Below, piece by piece: positions 26,523 through 35,766 of a stretch of 64,000 nucleotides of DNA (position 1 is the first letter of the stretch; each line of letters starts with the position of its first letter). Under the pieces are notes generated by a model. The model was not told where the DNA came from and ran no database searches. It was given only the letters and a program-made list of their open reading frames with translations. The translations under genes were made by a program, and so were the position numbers. The stretch comes from Pelagimonas varians (GTDB lineage: Bacteria; Pseudomonadota; Alphaproteobacteria; Rhodobacterales; Rhodobacteraceae), in contig NZ_QKMF01000016.1 of NCBI RefSeq assembly GCF_003208435.1, positions 1 through 64,000 of the forward strand, given 5' to 3'.

Positions 26523-27398
26523 ATGAAACGATCCGACCTTCCCAATCTCGACGATCTGCGTGCCTTCGAAGAAACCGCCCGATTAGGGTCCGTACGCGCG
26601 GCGGCTGACGCTCTTGCGCTGACACATGCGGCCATCAGCAGGCGCAATTCCCGACTGGCTGACTATGTAGGCGCGCCTTTGTTTGAACGCGAAGGACGGG
26701 GGTTACGCCTGACTGCAGCGGGTGAACGGTTGCGGGATGCCTGCAGGCGCAGCTTTGATGATATTTCCCGGACTATCGCGTCCATCAAAGAGGCCGCCGC
26801 TACAACAGATGACGTAGTCCTTCTGTCCTGTGAACGATCCGTTGCAATGCGATGGCTAATCCCGAGGCTGAGCAAATTTGAGGAGGCAAATCCGTCTCTT
26901 ACCGTTCACCTCTCTGTCGGCGGTGGCCCAATTGAGGCGACGCACCGCCGCAATGCCCTCGCGCTACGCCGTCTTGATTTTCCGATACCGGATAACTGGT
27001 CAGTCGGACCTCTGTGGGCTGAGCGTGTTGGACCGGTCATGGTCCCTACACTAGAAGACGGCTTCAAGAACGGAGATTACGTGGCCCTTGGCACACGGAC
27101 GCGGCCCGACGCTTGGTCGAAATGGCTTGCCGAAAATCCTGCCGTGCCACGACCGAGTGAAACCCGAATGCTCGACCACCACTTTCTCATGGTGGAGGCC
27201 GCATGCGGTGGTCTTGGGGTCGGGATAGCACCGCGTGTAATGGCCATAGACGATGTGGATCGTGGACGCCTTGTTGCTCCAAATGACTTTGTTTCAGACG
27301 GCACCCGATACGGTCTGCTTTGGGCTGAAAAAGACGAATTGAGTGCGAGCACCCGCCTGTTTCATAAGTGGTTGTCTAAGATGTCAGTCGACTTATGA
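26523..27398 (+). CDS. LysR-family regulator (GcvA-like) of the divergent cassette
   Basis: A 291 aa LysR-type regulator. The helix-turn-helix is LRAFEETARLGSVRAAADAL, followed by ISRRNSRLADYVGAPLFERE, and the C-terminal effector domain follows from about residue 95. I take the ATG at 26523; an in-frame ATG at 26457 would add 22 residues that do not resemble the family N-terminus. Being divergent from the kinase-pdxA operon, it is the likely regulator of that operon. Confidence 0.88.
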   Translation: MKRSDLPNLDDLRAFEETARLGSVRAAADALALTHAAISRRNSRLADYVGAPLFEREGRGLRLTAAGERLRDACRRSFDDISRTIASIKEAAATTDDVVLLSCERSVAMRWLIPRLSKFEEANPSLTVHLSVGGGPIEATHRRNALALRRLDFPIPDNWSVGPLWAERVGPVMVPTLEDGFKNGDYVALGTRTRPDAWSKWLAENPAVPRPSETRMLDHHFLMVEAACGGLGVGIAPRVMAIDDVDRGRLVAPNDFVSDGTRYGLLWAEKDELSASTRLFHKWLSKMSVDL

Positions 27399-27574
27399 AC
27401 GCGACGACACGACAATCGACGATCTAGATGAACCTTTGGAAACCTTAAGCAGCCATTCGATTAAAATATCTGAATGTCGGCTTCGTCCGCTCTTTTGTCC
27501 TTCAAATCTGGTTCGGCGAACGACTGGTTCAGTGACCTACGCGCGTTCAATGGTTGCGTTACGCCTTACCCATC

Positions 27575-29566
27575 TCAGCCAGACACCCCCTCCCCCTGCT
27601 TCAACCGGCTTTCCAGCCCATCCAAATCATCCACCACTGTATCGAGTCGATCTCTATCGCCACCATCGATTTCCTCAATTTGCATCTCAACATGGTCGGC
27701 AAAGCTCATTTCCATTTGCCGCTGCTCCTCTTCAACAACGGCTTGAACAGCCTTCGAACTTTTCTTGGTGGGCGGCACAGATTTACCTGAACCGATCTCG
27801 TTTGGACCATCCAGACGCTCATCATGCACCTGGGGCTCCGCATTCGTTCCAGCTTGGCTCGGACCCCGCTCTGTACCGCCAAAATCTGGCCCGTGCGCCT
27901 TACCGTCACCTTTTCCCAGCTCTGGAAACGGCAATTCCCCCCTCTGCGCGCCATGGATCGCTGCAAACAGCCGATCATCGAAATACTGGATCCGTTTCGC
28001 TCGCACTGGCATCTGCGCATCCACGACCATGATAATTTCATCGAGCGGTAATCGGCGCGCTTCATCCTCAGGCAATAGAGATGTTTCTTCCGTCCGCGTG
28101 GATTGGCTGCGCCCTTCGAACGGATTCTTGCCAATCGACCGCGACCGCGTGATGACCGTCTTTGTTGTCTTGCCCACGGCCTTGCTGAGCTCCTCGATGG
28201 TCTTTTCATCTGAGGGTGTGAGGTAGAGCTTTACGCCTGCGTTGCCCTGCAACGCGCGGCGGGTGTTCTCTCCATAGATTTCATCAAGGGCGGGGATGGT
28301 TTGGGTCACCACCGCCAAGTGCCCGCGATAGGTGCGCAGGGTTTCGATGCTCTCGACCACAATGGGCATTTTGCCAAGGCGGTTGAACTCATCGAGCATG
28401 ATCATCACGGGCCAAGGCTCATCTTTGCCGGGTTCCTTCTCTTGCATTGCCGAGAGAAGGTCTGAGAAAAACAACCGGATCAGTGGCGCGAGTGGCTTCA
28501 CCATGAGGGGCTGGACTACGAGATAGACCGTGAAGGGCTTCTTGCGGATCGTCCGAAAATCGAAGTCGGAAACCTGCGTCGCCTCGTCAATCGCGGGGTT
28601 CTGCCATTGATCCAGACCTGAGGTCATCAGAAGCGAGACATAGGAGGTCAGCGTGTCGTTGTTGGTGGACGCCAGTCGCGTAAAGATCAACTTCGCGGCT
28701 TTGTTGTCGATCTCGTGGCCCCGCGCCAAATATTCTTTCTGTTTGTTGCCCCCCGAGGCCGCGATCCGGTAGATCTCGCCCAAATTGGGCTTCTTACGCT
28801 GGAAGGCCAGCAAGCCTGCGGCCACAAACAAATCAATGCCGCCCTTCAGAAGGCCTTGAACGCGATCATTGTCGCTTTGCAGGAACAAGGTCGCCAGCAG
28901 CTGCAATTCCATTTGCTGACGCGCGGGGTCTTCCAGCTCATAGATGCGTAGCAGCGGATTGTAGCGATGCGTCCGCTTGCCCTCCCAGTCCGTGGGCGCA
29001 AAGCGGTAGACCTTGTCGCCTTGCGCAGCGCGGTGGCGGGCCGTCGCCTCAAAACACTCGCCCTTTACATCCAGTGTGACGGCAGACCCCTGCCATGTGA
29101 GCAGGTTCGGGATCACAAAGCCGCTGGTTTTACCGCGCCCCGTTGGTGCCACGATCAGCGCATGGGGGAAAACCTTCGAGGTGATATAGCGGGCCCGCGA
29201 CTTTGGACTGCCCAGTTTGCCCAGAATAAACCCGGTGCCGGGCTTGCCAAAGAACCCGTTAGCCTTCATCTCGCCGCGCTTTTGCCAATGGGTCTGACCA
29301 AAGCGTGTGAGGGCGGACCCGGACAGGGCAAGGCTCAACATCAGCCCGGCGACGGCAGCACCGCCGATGATCACATTTATCAGTTGGAAATCATCAGGCC
29401 GTCTATCTCTGATCCAAAGGTAATTCTGCGCGATATATCCAAAGTCGATATCGGCGCTAAACCCAAGGGCTTTGAAGGTCAGCACAGCCGAGGCAATGGT
29501 GTAACCCATCGCACCCGCCACCAAGGTGACCAGAACGACCCCGATAGCAATCCAAGCCTTGCCCAT
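27575..29566 (-). CDS. virD4: Type IV coupling protein VirD4/TraG
   Basis: ATPase that brings the relaxase-DNA complex to the secretion channel. The protein is 663 aa from the ATG at 29566 (a TTG four codons earlier overlaps the relaxase stop). Two N-terminal membrane segments (IAIGVVLVTLVAGAMGYTIA and IIGGAAVAGLMLSLALSG) are followed by Walker A VAPTGRGKTSG, VTLDVKGECFEATA and Walker B VMIMLDEFNRLG, plus VVTQTIPALDEIYG. The C-terminal 100 residues are hydrophilic and low in complexity, typical of coupling proteins. It follows the relaxase gene directly. Confidence 0.93.
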   Translation of the reverse strand: MGKAWIAIGVVLVTLVAGAMGYTIASAVLTFKALGFSADIDFGYIAQNYLWIRDRRPDDFQLINVIIGGAAVAGLMLSLALSGSALTRFGQTHWQKRGEMKANGFFGKPGTGFILGKLGSPKSRARYITSKVFPHALIVAPTGRGKTSGFVIPNLLTWQGSAVTLDVKGECFEATARHRAAQGDKVYRFAPTDWEGKRTHRYNPLLRIYELEDPARQQMELQLLATLFLQSDNDRVQGLLKGGIDLFVAAGLLAFQRKKPNLGEIYRIAASGGNKQKEYLARGHEIDNKAAKLIFTRLASTNNDTLTSYVSLLMTSGLDQWQNPAIDEATQVSDFDFRTIRKKPFTVYLVVQPLMVKPLAPLIRLFFSDLLSAMQEKEPGKDEPWPVMIMLDEFNRLGKMPIVVESIETLRTYRGHLAVVTQTIPALDEIYGENTRRALQGNAGVKLYLTPSDEKTIEELSKAVGKTTKTVITRSRSIGKNPFEGRSQSTRTEETSLLPEDEARRLPLDEIIMVVDAQMPVRAKRIQYFDDRLFAAIHGAQRGELPFPELGKGDGKAHGPDFGGTERGPSQAGTNAEPQVHDERLDGPNEIGSGKSVPPTKKSSKAVQAVVEEEQRQMEMSFADHVEMQIEEIDGGDRDRLDTVVDDLDGLESRLKQGEGVSG

Positions 29567-29574
29567 GGATCCAC

Positions 29575-31818
29575 TCAATGGACCTGGCCCCGCTCTGTCT
29601 CGCCGTCCACGTCTGCCGCGCGGTGTCCCTCGACTTCAACGTCTGCCAACTCGTCGACAATCTGGCGCAGCGCATCCGAGTTTGCGGTTGCCGCATCCGA
29701 TTGCAAATAGACCTTTGCGGCATAGAGACGGTCGAGGCGATCTTCGATGACATTCTCCAAAGCGGCACTGTCGCCATCTTTCAGACGATCCAGCTGCGCC
29801 GCGTCCAAAATCTGTGCCACCTCGGCGCGGAAGGCCGCGCGCTCGGTTTCGGTCTCAAAGGGCGACGACAATTCCCCTGCTCGTTCATGGGCGAGAACAC
29901 GGGACAGTTCAGGCGTTTCAATGGTAGTTGTCTCGCGCAACGTAAGATTTTCCTCCCGTTCCGCGCCGCGCGCTTCATAGACGCGCTCGTAGGTGTCGCC
30001 GAGACCCTCCACCAGCTGCTCGGGCATATCGGGATATCGCGTCTGTAGATCGCGCGCGACGGACACGGAGATTGGTGTGCTGCTGTGTGCGCCCAAACGC
30101 GCCGCTTCGACCTCACTGATAACCCGGACTGCAGCGGCCTGATCTACGATCACCGCCCTGCCGTCCTCGCTCATGCGGATCACATCGGTAGGGCGTGCAA
30201 TCAGCTCTGGATGGTCGCGCAGATAGTCCCGCTGTTCGTCTTCCAAACGCTCTACGGCACGGCTTTCGATCACAGCTTCGTCCCGATCTTCAGTCCCGGC
30301 TTCAATCGGTGTCTCGATACGAACGGCATTGGCAGCGGTTTCGATCTGGGTTTCCGTGACATGCGCCTGCACCTCGCGGGCGTCTTCAATGACCCCGTCA
30401 CGGCGCAGCACGCGCTCCCGTTCCAGCATGGTCCCCAGCTGCACATGTACATCATTGAGGATATCCCGCGCCTGTTCCAAATCCGCGCGGCGCTCGAGGT
30501 TCAGATCCTTCGCCTCGGCCACCTTGGACAGATCATCCGCAATCCATTGATGCTCCAGAGCTGCGTTCTGCGCCCCTGTCTCCATCCGGGCCACAACCTG
30601 CGCTGTGCTGATCCCCGTGCCGCGCAGGGCCGCATCAATGCGGGCGCGCACCCGTGGCTCAGACAGACGCTCCAGCTGGCTTTGCTGAATATTGGCCTCA
30701 GAATAGACCCCGCCTTCTGACGGGACCTCCGAAAGGGAATTGGACCGTAATCCAAGCGGCTGCATATGCTGCACCCGCGCTTGGATGGTGTTGAGGGACT
30801 TCTCCAGCGCGGGCCGCTCCGCATCCGGCTTTGCCGCGATCAGGTCGGTGATGTTTGCGACCTTTTCCGCGTAACGGCTGCGCAGATCTTCGAACGATTC
30901 ATCTTCGGCCATGTAAATGCCTCCTGCGGTTTCAACGTGACCACCCTTCGCCAGAACCTCGCCCGCACGGAACAGAACCTCAGCAATGTCTTCGCGGTTC
31001 TCGGAGGACGCCTCGGCGGCCAGCGAGTGGAACATGATTTTGGTGTTTGCGATTTCGGCAAGCGTGCGGGTCAGGTCTTTACCCACCCGTTCGCGCTCCA
31101 ATGGCGTCCTGCCCTCTTCCTTGGCAGCATAGACCTCCCGCGTGCGGGGAGGGTAATGCACCTCGCCGCGATCTACCCGCCGTGTTGCCTCCAACCGTAC
31201 GCCGTAGGTCTCGGCCTCTTCGACCATGGCCAACCGGAAGTCGTCATAGTTGAACCGATGATTGCGCGCGAGATAGAAGAACTCGCCCTCTTGCGAGCGG
31301 CGGTTCAACACGAGATGCGCATGCGGGTGGTCCCGGTCTTCATGCACCGCAATGATATAATCAAAGTGGCCTTCATCGTTCTGGAAGAACCGCTCGGCCA
31401 CATCCGTCGCGATGTCGCGCACGTCTTCTCCGCGCGTGCCGATCGGGAAGGACATCAGCAGATGTGTGGTCTGCCCAAGCTTGGGTTTGAACCCCGCGTC
31501 CCACCGCTTGGCAAAGCGCTCGGTCAGGTCTTTGATCTCGCCGCGATCAAGCTTGGTTTTGCCATCCAGGAACCCGCTGCTGTCGACGATGTGGGTGGAC
31601 TTCGTCGTGAGGTACTCGAGCTGGTTGGACAGCTGTGATTTGTTCTGCGTCCCCCCGCCCCGGATCGCCTTGAACACAGCAGCACGGTGCCCCGCCGCGG
31701 CGCGCACCATCTGCTTTTGCTTGGAGACATGCAGACCCTGCATCGAGCCTCGGATCCGGCTCCACCCGTCCCGAAACACTTCACCGGTAACGACGTCTAC
31801 CGCATCATTCAGCCGCAT
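29575..31818 (-). CDS. Conjugative relaxase (VirD2-like, HUH family)
   Basis: A 747 aa protein whose N-terminal third is a relaxase domain. The three-histidine metal motif is HEDRDHPHAHLVLN near residue 160. A Tyr-containing segment in the first 70 residues (SNQLEYLTTKS) may be the nicking tyrosine. I use the ATG at 31818, with GAGGGAG seven bases upstream. The C-terminal 500 residues are mostly charged helices of unknown function. The MobC-like gene overlaps its start and virD4 follows, a standard transfer-initiation unit. The exact MOB class is not decided. Confidence 0.87.
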   Translation of the reverse strand: MRLNDAVDVVTGEVFRDGWSRIRGSMQGLHVSKQKQMVRAAAGHRAAVFKAIRGGGTQNKSQLSNQLEYLTTKSTHIVDSSGFLDGKTKLDRGEIKDLTERFAKRWDAGFKPKLGQTTHLLMSFPIGTRGEDVRDIATDVAERFFQNDEGHFDYIIAVHEDRDHPHAHLVLNRRSQEGEFFYLARNHRFNYDDFRLAMVEEAETYGVRLEATRRVDRGEVHYPPRTREVYAAKEEGRTPLERERVGKDLTRTLAEIANTKIMFHSLAAEASSENREDIAEVLFRAGEVLAKGGHVETAGGIYMAEDESFEDLRSRYAEKVANITDLIAAKPDAERPALEKSLNTIQARVQHMQPLGLRSNSLSEVPSEGGVYSEANIQQSQLERLSEPRVRARIDAALRGTGISTAQVVARMETGAQNAALEHQWIADDLSKVAEAKDLNLERRADLEQARDILNDVHVQLGTMLERERVLRRDGVIEDAREVQAHVTETQIETAANAVRIETPIEAGTEDRDEAVIESRAVERLEDEQRDYLRDHPELIARPTDVIRMSEDGRAVIVDQAAAVRVISEVEAARLGAHSSTPISVSVARDLQTRYPDMPEQLVEGLGDTYERVYEARGAEREENLTLRETTTIETPELSRVLAHERAGELSSPFETETERAAFRAEVAQILDAAQLDRLKDGDSAALENVIEDRLDRLYAAKVYLQSDAATANSDALRQIVDELADVEVEGHRAADVDGETERGQVH

Positions 31819-32386
31819 GGGCAAACTCCCTCAAAGCGGCTGTCGCTTCCAGCTGCATCACATCGCGACGGCGGCGCACCAGCAGGTCAATCTCGTCTGC
31901 ACTGTCGAGGATGAAGCGCGCCAACCCGCGCAATTGCGTAAGGCGCAATTCCGAGAACTCGGGGCCCGTTCCCTGCCCCGCCCGATTGGCCTTTTGCATC
32001 TGCTTGGCAATCTGGGCGACACCGTTTCCAACGTCATTCAAAGAAGCGCGATAGCGCGCCATCTCTGCCGCCAATGATGTGTCCGCCACAAAGGTGCCAC
32101 CTGCCGCTTGCATCAAGCGGCGTAGCCCTTCCGAGCGCGTCTCGATCCCTACTGACGCAATCACCGCATCGAACGCTGCCATCTCCTCAGGAGTTACTTT
32201 CACACTTACTGCCAAGACCGGGACCGCCGTGTCGCGCTGGCGCTCTGCGTCACTCTTCACCGTGTATTGCACCGCCCGCGGCGTCACCCCGAACCGCTCC
32301 GCAAGCACGGACGTAGACACGCCGTCCGCGGCTTCACGCACAATCTCCATGCGTTGCGCATCCGTGAGACGTTTTGAGCGAGACAT
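31805..32386 (-). CDS. MobC-like relaxosome accessory protein with N-terminal helix-turn-helix
   Basis: A 193 aa protein. The first 50 residues form a helix-turn-helix of the kind seen in transposase or resolvase-like proteins (MEIVREAADGVSTSVLAERF, GVTPRAVQYTVK). The rest resembles plasmid mobilisation relaxosome proteins, with SEGLRRLMQAAGGTF and SLNDVGNGVAQIAKQMQKAN. It overlaps the relaxase start by 14 bp and faces the candidate oriT. It likely binds oriT and recruits the relaxase. Confidence 0.82.
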   Translation of the reverse strand: MSRSKRLTDAQRMEIVREAADGVSTSVLAERFGVTPRAVQYTVKSDAERQRDTAVPVLAVSVKVTPEEMAAFDAVIASVGIETRSEGLRRLMQAAGGTFVADTSLAAEMARYRASLNDVGNGVAQIAKQMQKANRAGQGTGPEFSELRLTQLRGLARFILDSADEIDLLVRRRRDVMQLEATAALREFAHAAE

Positions 32387-32420
32387 GCGAAGAAAGACCC
32401 CCTATTTCCTGCCACCTTCA

Positions 32421-32503
32421 TACAAGGCTGCACCCAACATACGAAACTATACTAATCTGTCAATAATATACTTACGGTGAATTGGAGCGCAGGCAGCCTT
32501 GTA
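32421..32503. other. Candidate origin of transfer (oriT)
   Basis: An 11-bp perfect inverted repeat, TACAAGGCTGC (32421-32431) and GCAGCCTTGTA (32493-32503), surrounds an AT-rich stretch of about 60 bp (AACTATACTAATCTGTCAAT and AATATACTTACGG). It lies just upstream of the mobC-relaxase unit, where oriT is normally found. No nick-site consensus could be assigned with certainty. Confidence 0.5.
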
Positions 32504-32959
32504 TTCCGTTTAACGCCGAGCACCGCAGGTGCGAGGCCGCGCCCGAGAGGGTGCCAACCAACACCAGCCGCAGGCTCCAGCATCGGCCGATCTCAACAGG
32601 GCCCGCGCCTGAGGTCTGTCTGAACATGCAATGTTCGGACAGAAACGAAGGGGCGGGACACACCTCAACCGACGGGGCTGACAGACAGGGTCAAGGGAGG
32701 CCAGAATTGGCCTGCCAATTCTCTGCCGCAAAAACCGTGAAGGCTCTTGCCGAAAGGTTTTTGGGGATGGCCCCCTTGAGGCTGGCTGGCGGCTCTGTCA
32801 CAGCCATCTTTCAACACCAATAAGAACCAACAGGACTGCCCTGCAGTCCTGTCATTGGCAACCGTGACCGCGGCCTATGGCCGGGGTCTTGTTCGAGTGC
32901 GCAGCAATCTCTGGAACAGAGATCGGGCCGCCTGACGGCGGCCCATCCTCGGCGAGGAT
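32504..32959. other. Non-coding stretch after the candidate oriT
   Basis: No credible gene. A 113-codon frame at 32482-32823 lacks a ribosome site and has a composition unlike its neighbours. The stretch may hold more of oriT or promoters for leading-region genes. Confidence 0.4.
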
Positions 32960-33166
32960 TTACTCTTGAGGTTCCTTTGAGCTTGGTGAGAACATCACCA
33001 GCTCCTGGACGCCGACGGGGAAGTCGAGCTTAAGGCTGAAGAACTCCGAGCCATCCCCGTTGCGGGTGTTGCGGAACATGGCCCCGACGCGTTGGAAACG
33101 GGTGCGTTCTTGGCCTTCGCCATCGGTGTATTTGACGGGAACTGTTGCGACGTAGTGGTTGGTCAT
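32960..33166 (-). CDS. Small plasmid-associated protein of unknown function
   Basis: A 68 aa soluble protein starting MTNHYVATVPVKYTDGEGQE, followed by FQRVGAMFRNTRNGDG and FFSLKLDFPVGVQELVMF. The pattern of a small beta-rich protein resembles half of a DUF736-type domain, which also occurs elsewhere on this plasmid, but the match is weak. A ribosome-site-like AGGAGAG precedes it. Confidence 0.7.
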   Translation of the reverse strand: MTNHYVATVPVKYTDGEGQERTRFQRVGAMFRNTRNGDGSEFFSLKLDFPVGVQELVMFSPSSKEPQE

Positions 33167-33327
33167 TTGGGTCTCTCCTTTTTGCGATGAGGATCAAAAG
33201 GCATGGGGGCATCAGGACCGGTCGCAAGCGCAAATGCGGAGGGTCCGCGCCAAAGGCGTGGAAGCCGTATTTGTGCTTGCCGGAGCACAGCGTAGGGAAC
33301 GGCTGGGCCGACCCCGTGCGATCCACA

Positions 33328-33525
33328 TCAATGAGCAAAAAGAAGAGACCCAAATGTGTGCCCCACATCGCAGTCGCCACGGTTCTCGTTGATCTCGATA
33401 TAGGTGAAGGTCGGGTTCGCTCTGAGGCGACGTGTTGGGATTTGGTCCGTCACGCTCAACGAAAAGCAGGGAGGGTTTTCAGCTCGGGCGAAGATCAGTT
33501 TGCCGGTGTTGAGCTGGCTGCGACG
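33328..33525 (-). pseudogene. Open stretch in frame with, and directly after, the nuclease stop
   Basis: After the TAA of the nuclease gene the same frame stays open for 65 codons: SQLNTGKLIFARAENPPC, then VTDQIPTRRLRANPTFTYIE and GDCDVGHTFGSLLFAH. It reads like protein but has no good start or ribosome site. It may be a gene remnant, a gene with an unusual start (TTG or GTG), or chance. Confidence 0.35.
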
Positions 33526-34602
33526 TTATCGGCACCAAGCTTGAGGACGTGGAGGACAGCTTGTCCGGCCGCACCGGTATGGCACGGCCAATCCCTCACC
33601 AATCAGTGTGCGCCCCACATCCTGGCCGTCGACGACCAGCGAGCCACAAAGCCGACCAAAATTACATTGATCTGTACCTTCGGTTCCGGGTCGACACGAA
33701 CATGCCACGCGTTCAAATTCTATCGATGCCGCATTCCGCACCAGTTGGCTCAAACGCGCCGTTGCGCGCTCCCCGACCTGACGCTCTGCAGCGCAGGAAG
33801 GCCGCCACGTCTCTGGGGCATTGAAACCGACAAGGCGTACGTTAGGAGTAATCCCACGCACGTTTATTGTATCACCATCAATGATCCTGACATCGCTGGC
33901 ACGAAGGCCCCGATCCTGTGTTGTGGGTTGCGCCGTGGTCGGCCTATTGAGAGACAGGAAGCTAGAGGACATCCAGCCGGTTCCCAAGTCAGACCTAATT
34001 TGCGCCCATTGTCCTTGGTCACGAAGCAGTTGCACACGCGTGCCTTCAACCAGAACGCCCATGACCCGATCAGACGTGGACGGCCCGTCCCGCTGATTGA
34101 CCCGAGTGCCTGTCACATAGACGTAAGCGGCACTTGCCGTTTGCGGTGCGGACGTCGCTGGCGATCCGTAAGACGTGGATTGCGATGATGTAGAATCGAA
34201 GAAGGATCCAATCAACGCAACGAACGCCACCGCAATAACGAGCGGCACCATGATTTGTCGCTGAGCCCTACGGACCGCCCGCCGCGGTGCAGTGATTGCA
34301 CGGGTTACAGACATCGGTCGGGATCTTGGTGGGTAAGATTTGGTGCTGTGCTTCGGTGCCGGACGCGAAGTAACATCGTTGGCCTGCGCTGAAGTCCGCG
34401 ATGAGGGATCACGTTCCAACTTCAGGACTTTATGTAGGCTGCCATATTGAGCCTTACTCAGACGCGTGTTGGTTCCGTACTGCTGAAACCGCGCGGCCAT
34501 GTTCGTGAGAAACGACACCTCCCAATCGTTCGCCTGCCCAGACTGCAAACGCGCATCAATGCGCGATTGAATCTCTTTGGTGCGGTCTGGAGAAAAGGGC
34601 AT
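33526..34602 (-). CDS. Membrane-anchored SH3 / staphylococcal-nuclease-like protein
   Basis: A 358 aa protein from the ATG at 34602. The N-terminal 110 residues are hydrophilic; a membrane helix (IMVPLVIAVAFVALIGSFF) follows near residue 120; then a bacterial SH3 domain (YVTGTRVNQRDGPSTSDRVM, WMSSSFLSL) and a C-terminal SNase domain (VRIIDGDTINVRG, VRLVGFNAPETWRP, ERATARLSQLV, GRTLIGEGLAVPYRCG). The SNase core Asp and Arg residues are in these motifs. The topology puts the nuclease in the periplasm, where it could act on incoming or outgoing DNA. Confidence 0.82.
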   Translation of the reverse strand: MPFSPDRTKEIQSRIDARLQSGQANDWEVSFLTNMAARFQQYGTNTRLSKAQYGSLHKVLKLERDPSSRTSAQANDVTSRPAPKHSTKSYPPRSRPMSVTRAITAPRRAVRRAQRQIMVPLVIAVAFVALIGSFFDSTSSQSTSYGSPATSAPQTASAAYVYVTGTRVNQRDGPSTSDRVMGVLVEGTRVQLLRDQGQWAQIRSDLGTGWMSSSFLSLNRPTTAQPTTQDRGLRASDVRIIDGDTINVRGITPNVRLVGFNAPETWRPSCAAERQVGERATARLSQLVRNAASIEFERVACSCRPGTEGTDQCNFGRLCGSLVVDGQDVGRTLIGEGLAVPYRCGRTSCPPRPQAWCR

Positions 34603-34836
34603 CGACTGAAAAACCTGCGCGCATGATATGCTGTCCAACAAAAGTCATTTGTGGCGCGGACACAATAGTCAGGGATTTCATTGAGATAAGGTCAAGCTAA
34701 TCGGAAAACGGGAAAATCGGACATCCACCGTCATGACTTAAATGAACCTTTACTGCAGATCAGCACCGCGCATCTGAATGTCTACCCACGATCTTGAGAA
34801 CGAAGAAAGGGCCACCCGAAGGTGACCCTCTCTAAG

Positions 34837-35766
34837 TTATGCCTCGTCTGGTATCTTCGCTGGATCCGCGACCCGCATCACCGTCAGTCCTTTCGCTTCG
34901 GCTTTCTGCCCGAGGTTTAGCGCGACCCCGTTGCCGCCAAAGAGGACAACTCCCGTCGCGGCGAACTTATCGTCCAGCATCTCGTCGTTGCACTTGAAGG
35001 GTGCCGCTCGTCCATGTGCGGACCAACGCGGATCGAAGCGCGCTTGGTTGATGCCCCGCGCGCGTGCCCACCGAGCCGCGATCATTTCCGCCCCATGCTT
35101 GCCGCCTTTGTGGCAGATGAAGATATCCTGATTGCGATTTTGCTTGATGCGATCCCGCACCTTGTCGAGGGTCCGGAATATGACGTCGATGTCGATCCAG
35201 TCGGTTGACCCCGACACGATGAGCGGTACGCCTTCGACTTTTGACTTGGCGGCGGTCTCACGATCATGCTGCTCCAGAAGCTGCTTGGCTTCAAAGACGG
35301 CACCTGTCTCTTGCGCCCGAACGCTGGCGCGCGATCCCGCTGCCGGGATGAATGCATTGCCTGTCTCGACCTCGTAGCACTCTGCAGCGGCCTCCCCCAT
35401 CGTCTCGATGGCGTCCACGATCTCGCGCAACTGCACGAAGCGCGCCTGTGCCTCTTCCAGAGCCGTCTCTGCGATCTCTGATCCATCGTGGCATTTTGCC
35501 AGTGCGCCGATCTTATCCGCTGTGCGATCAACTTCCTTACCGAGGGCAACCTTGCGGCGCTGCAGGATTGTTGCCAGCCCGTGGGCGAGAGGCTCTATCT
35601 CTCCCTCAAGTCCGGTGTTGCGTAGCTGCCCGAGCAGGGTCTCAAAGGTTTCGCGAATGATGTTGTCTTTCAGGATATCGTCCTGCGGGATTGGCAGGTG
35701 TGCATCTTTCTCCGTCAGGCCGAAGAGTTCGATTGTCTCATATGTTGTCGCTTGATCGTAGGCCAT
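34837..35766 (-). CDS. DUF2493-domain protein
   Basis: A 309 aa protein from the ATG at 35766. The C-terminal part (about residues 180-300) has a Rossmann-like nucleotide-binding DUF2493 pattern: VSGSTDWIDIDVIFRTLDKV, IFICHKGGKHGAEMIAARWA, and FAATGVVLFGGNGVALNLGQ. The N-terminal part is helical. DUF2493 proteins belong to the SLOG superfamily and are common on alphaproteobacterial plasmids; whether it binds a nucleotide second messenger is not known. Confidence 0.8.
   Translation of the reverse strand: MAYDQATTYETIELFGLTEKDAHLPIPQDDILKDNIIRETFETLLGQLRNTGLEGEIEPLAHGLATILQRRKVALGKEVDRTADKIGALAKCHDGSEIAETALEEAQARFVQLREIVDAIETMGEAAAECYEVETGNAFIPAAGSRASVRAQETGAVFEAKQLLEQHDRETAAKSKVEGVPLIVSGSTDWIDIDVIFRTLDKVRDRIKQNRNQDIFICHKGGKHGAEMIAARWARARGINQARFDPRWSAHGRAAPFKCNDEMLDDKFAATGVVLFGGNGVALNLGQKAEAKGLTVMRVADPAKIPDEA

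Noticed and set aside
32482-32823. 113-codon frame after the candidate oriT
   Set aside because: No ribosome site; low-complexity composition not resembling a protein family.
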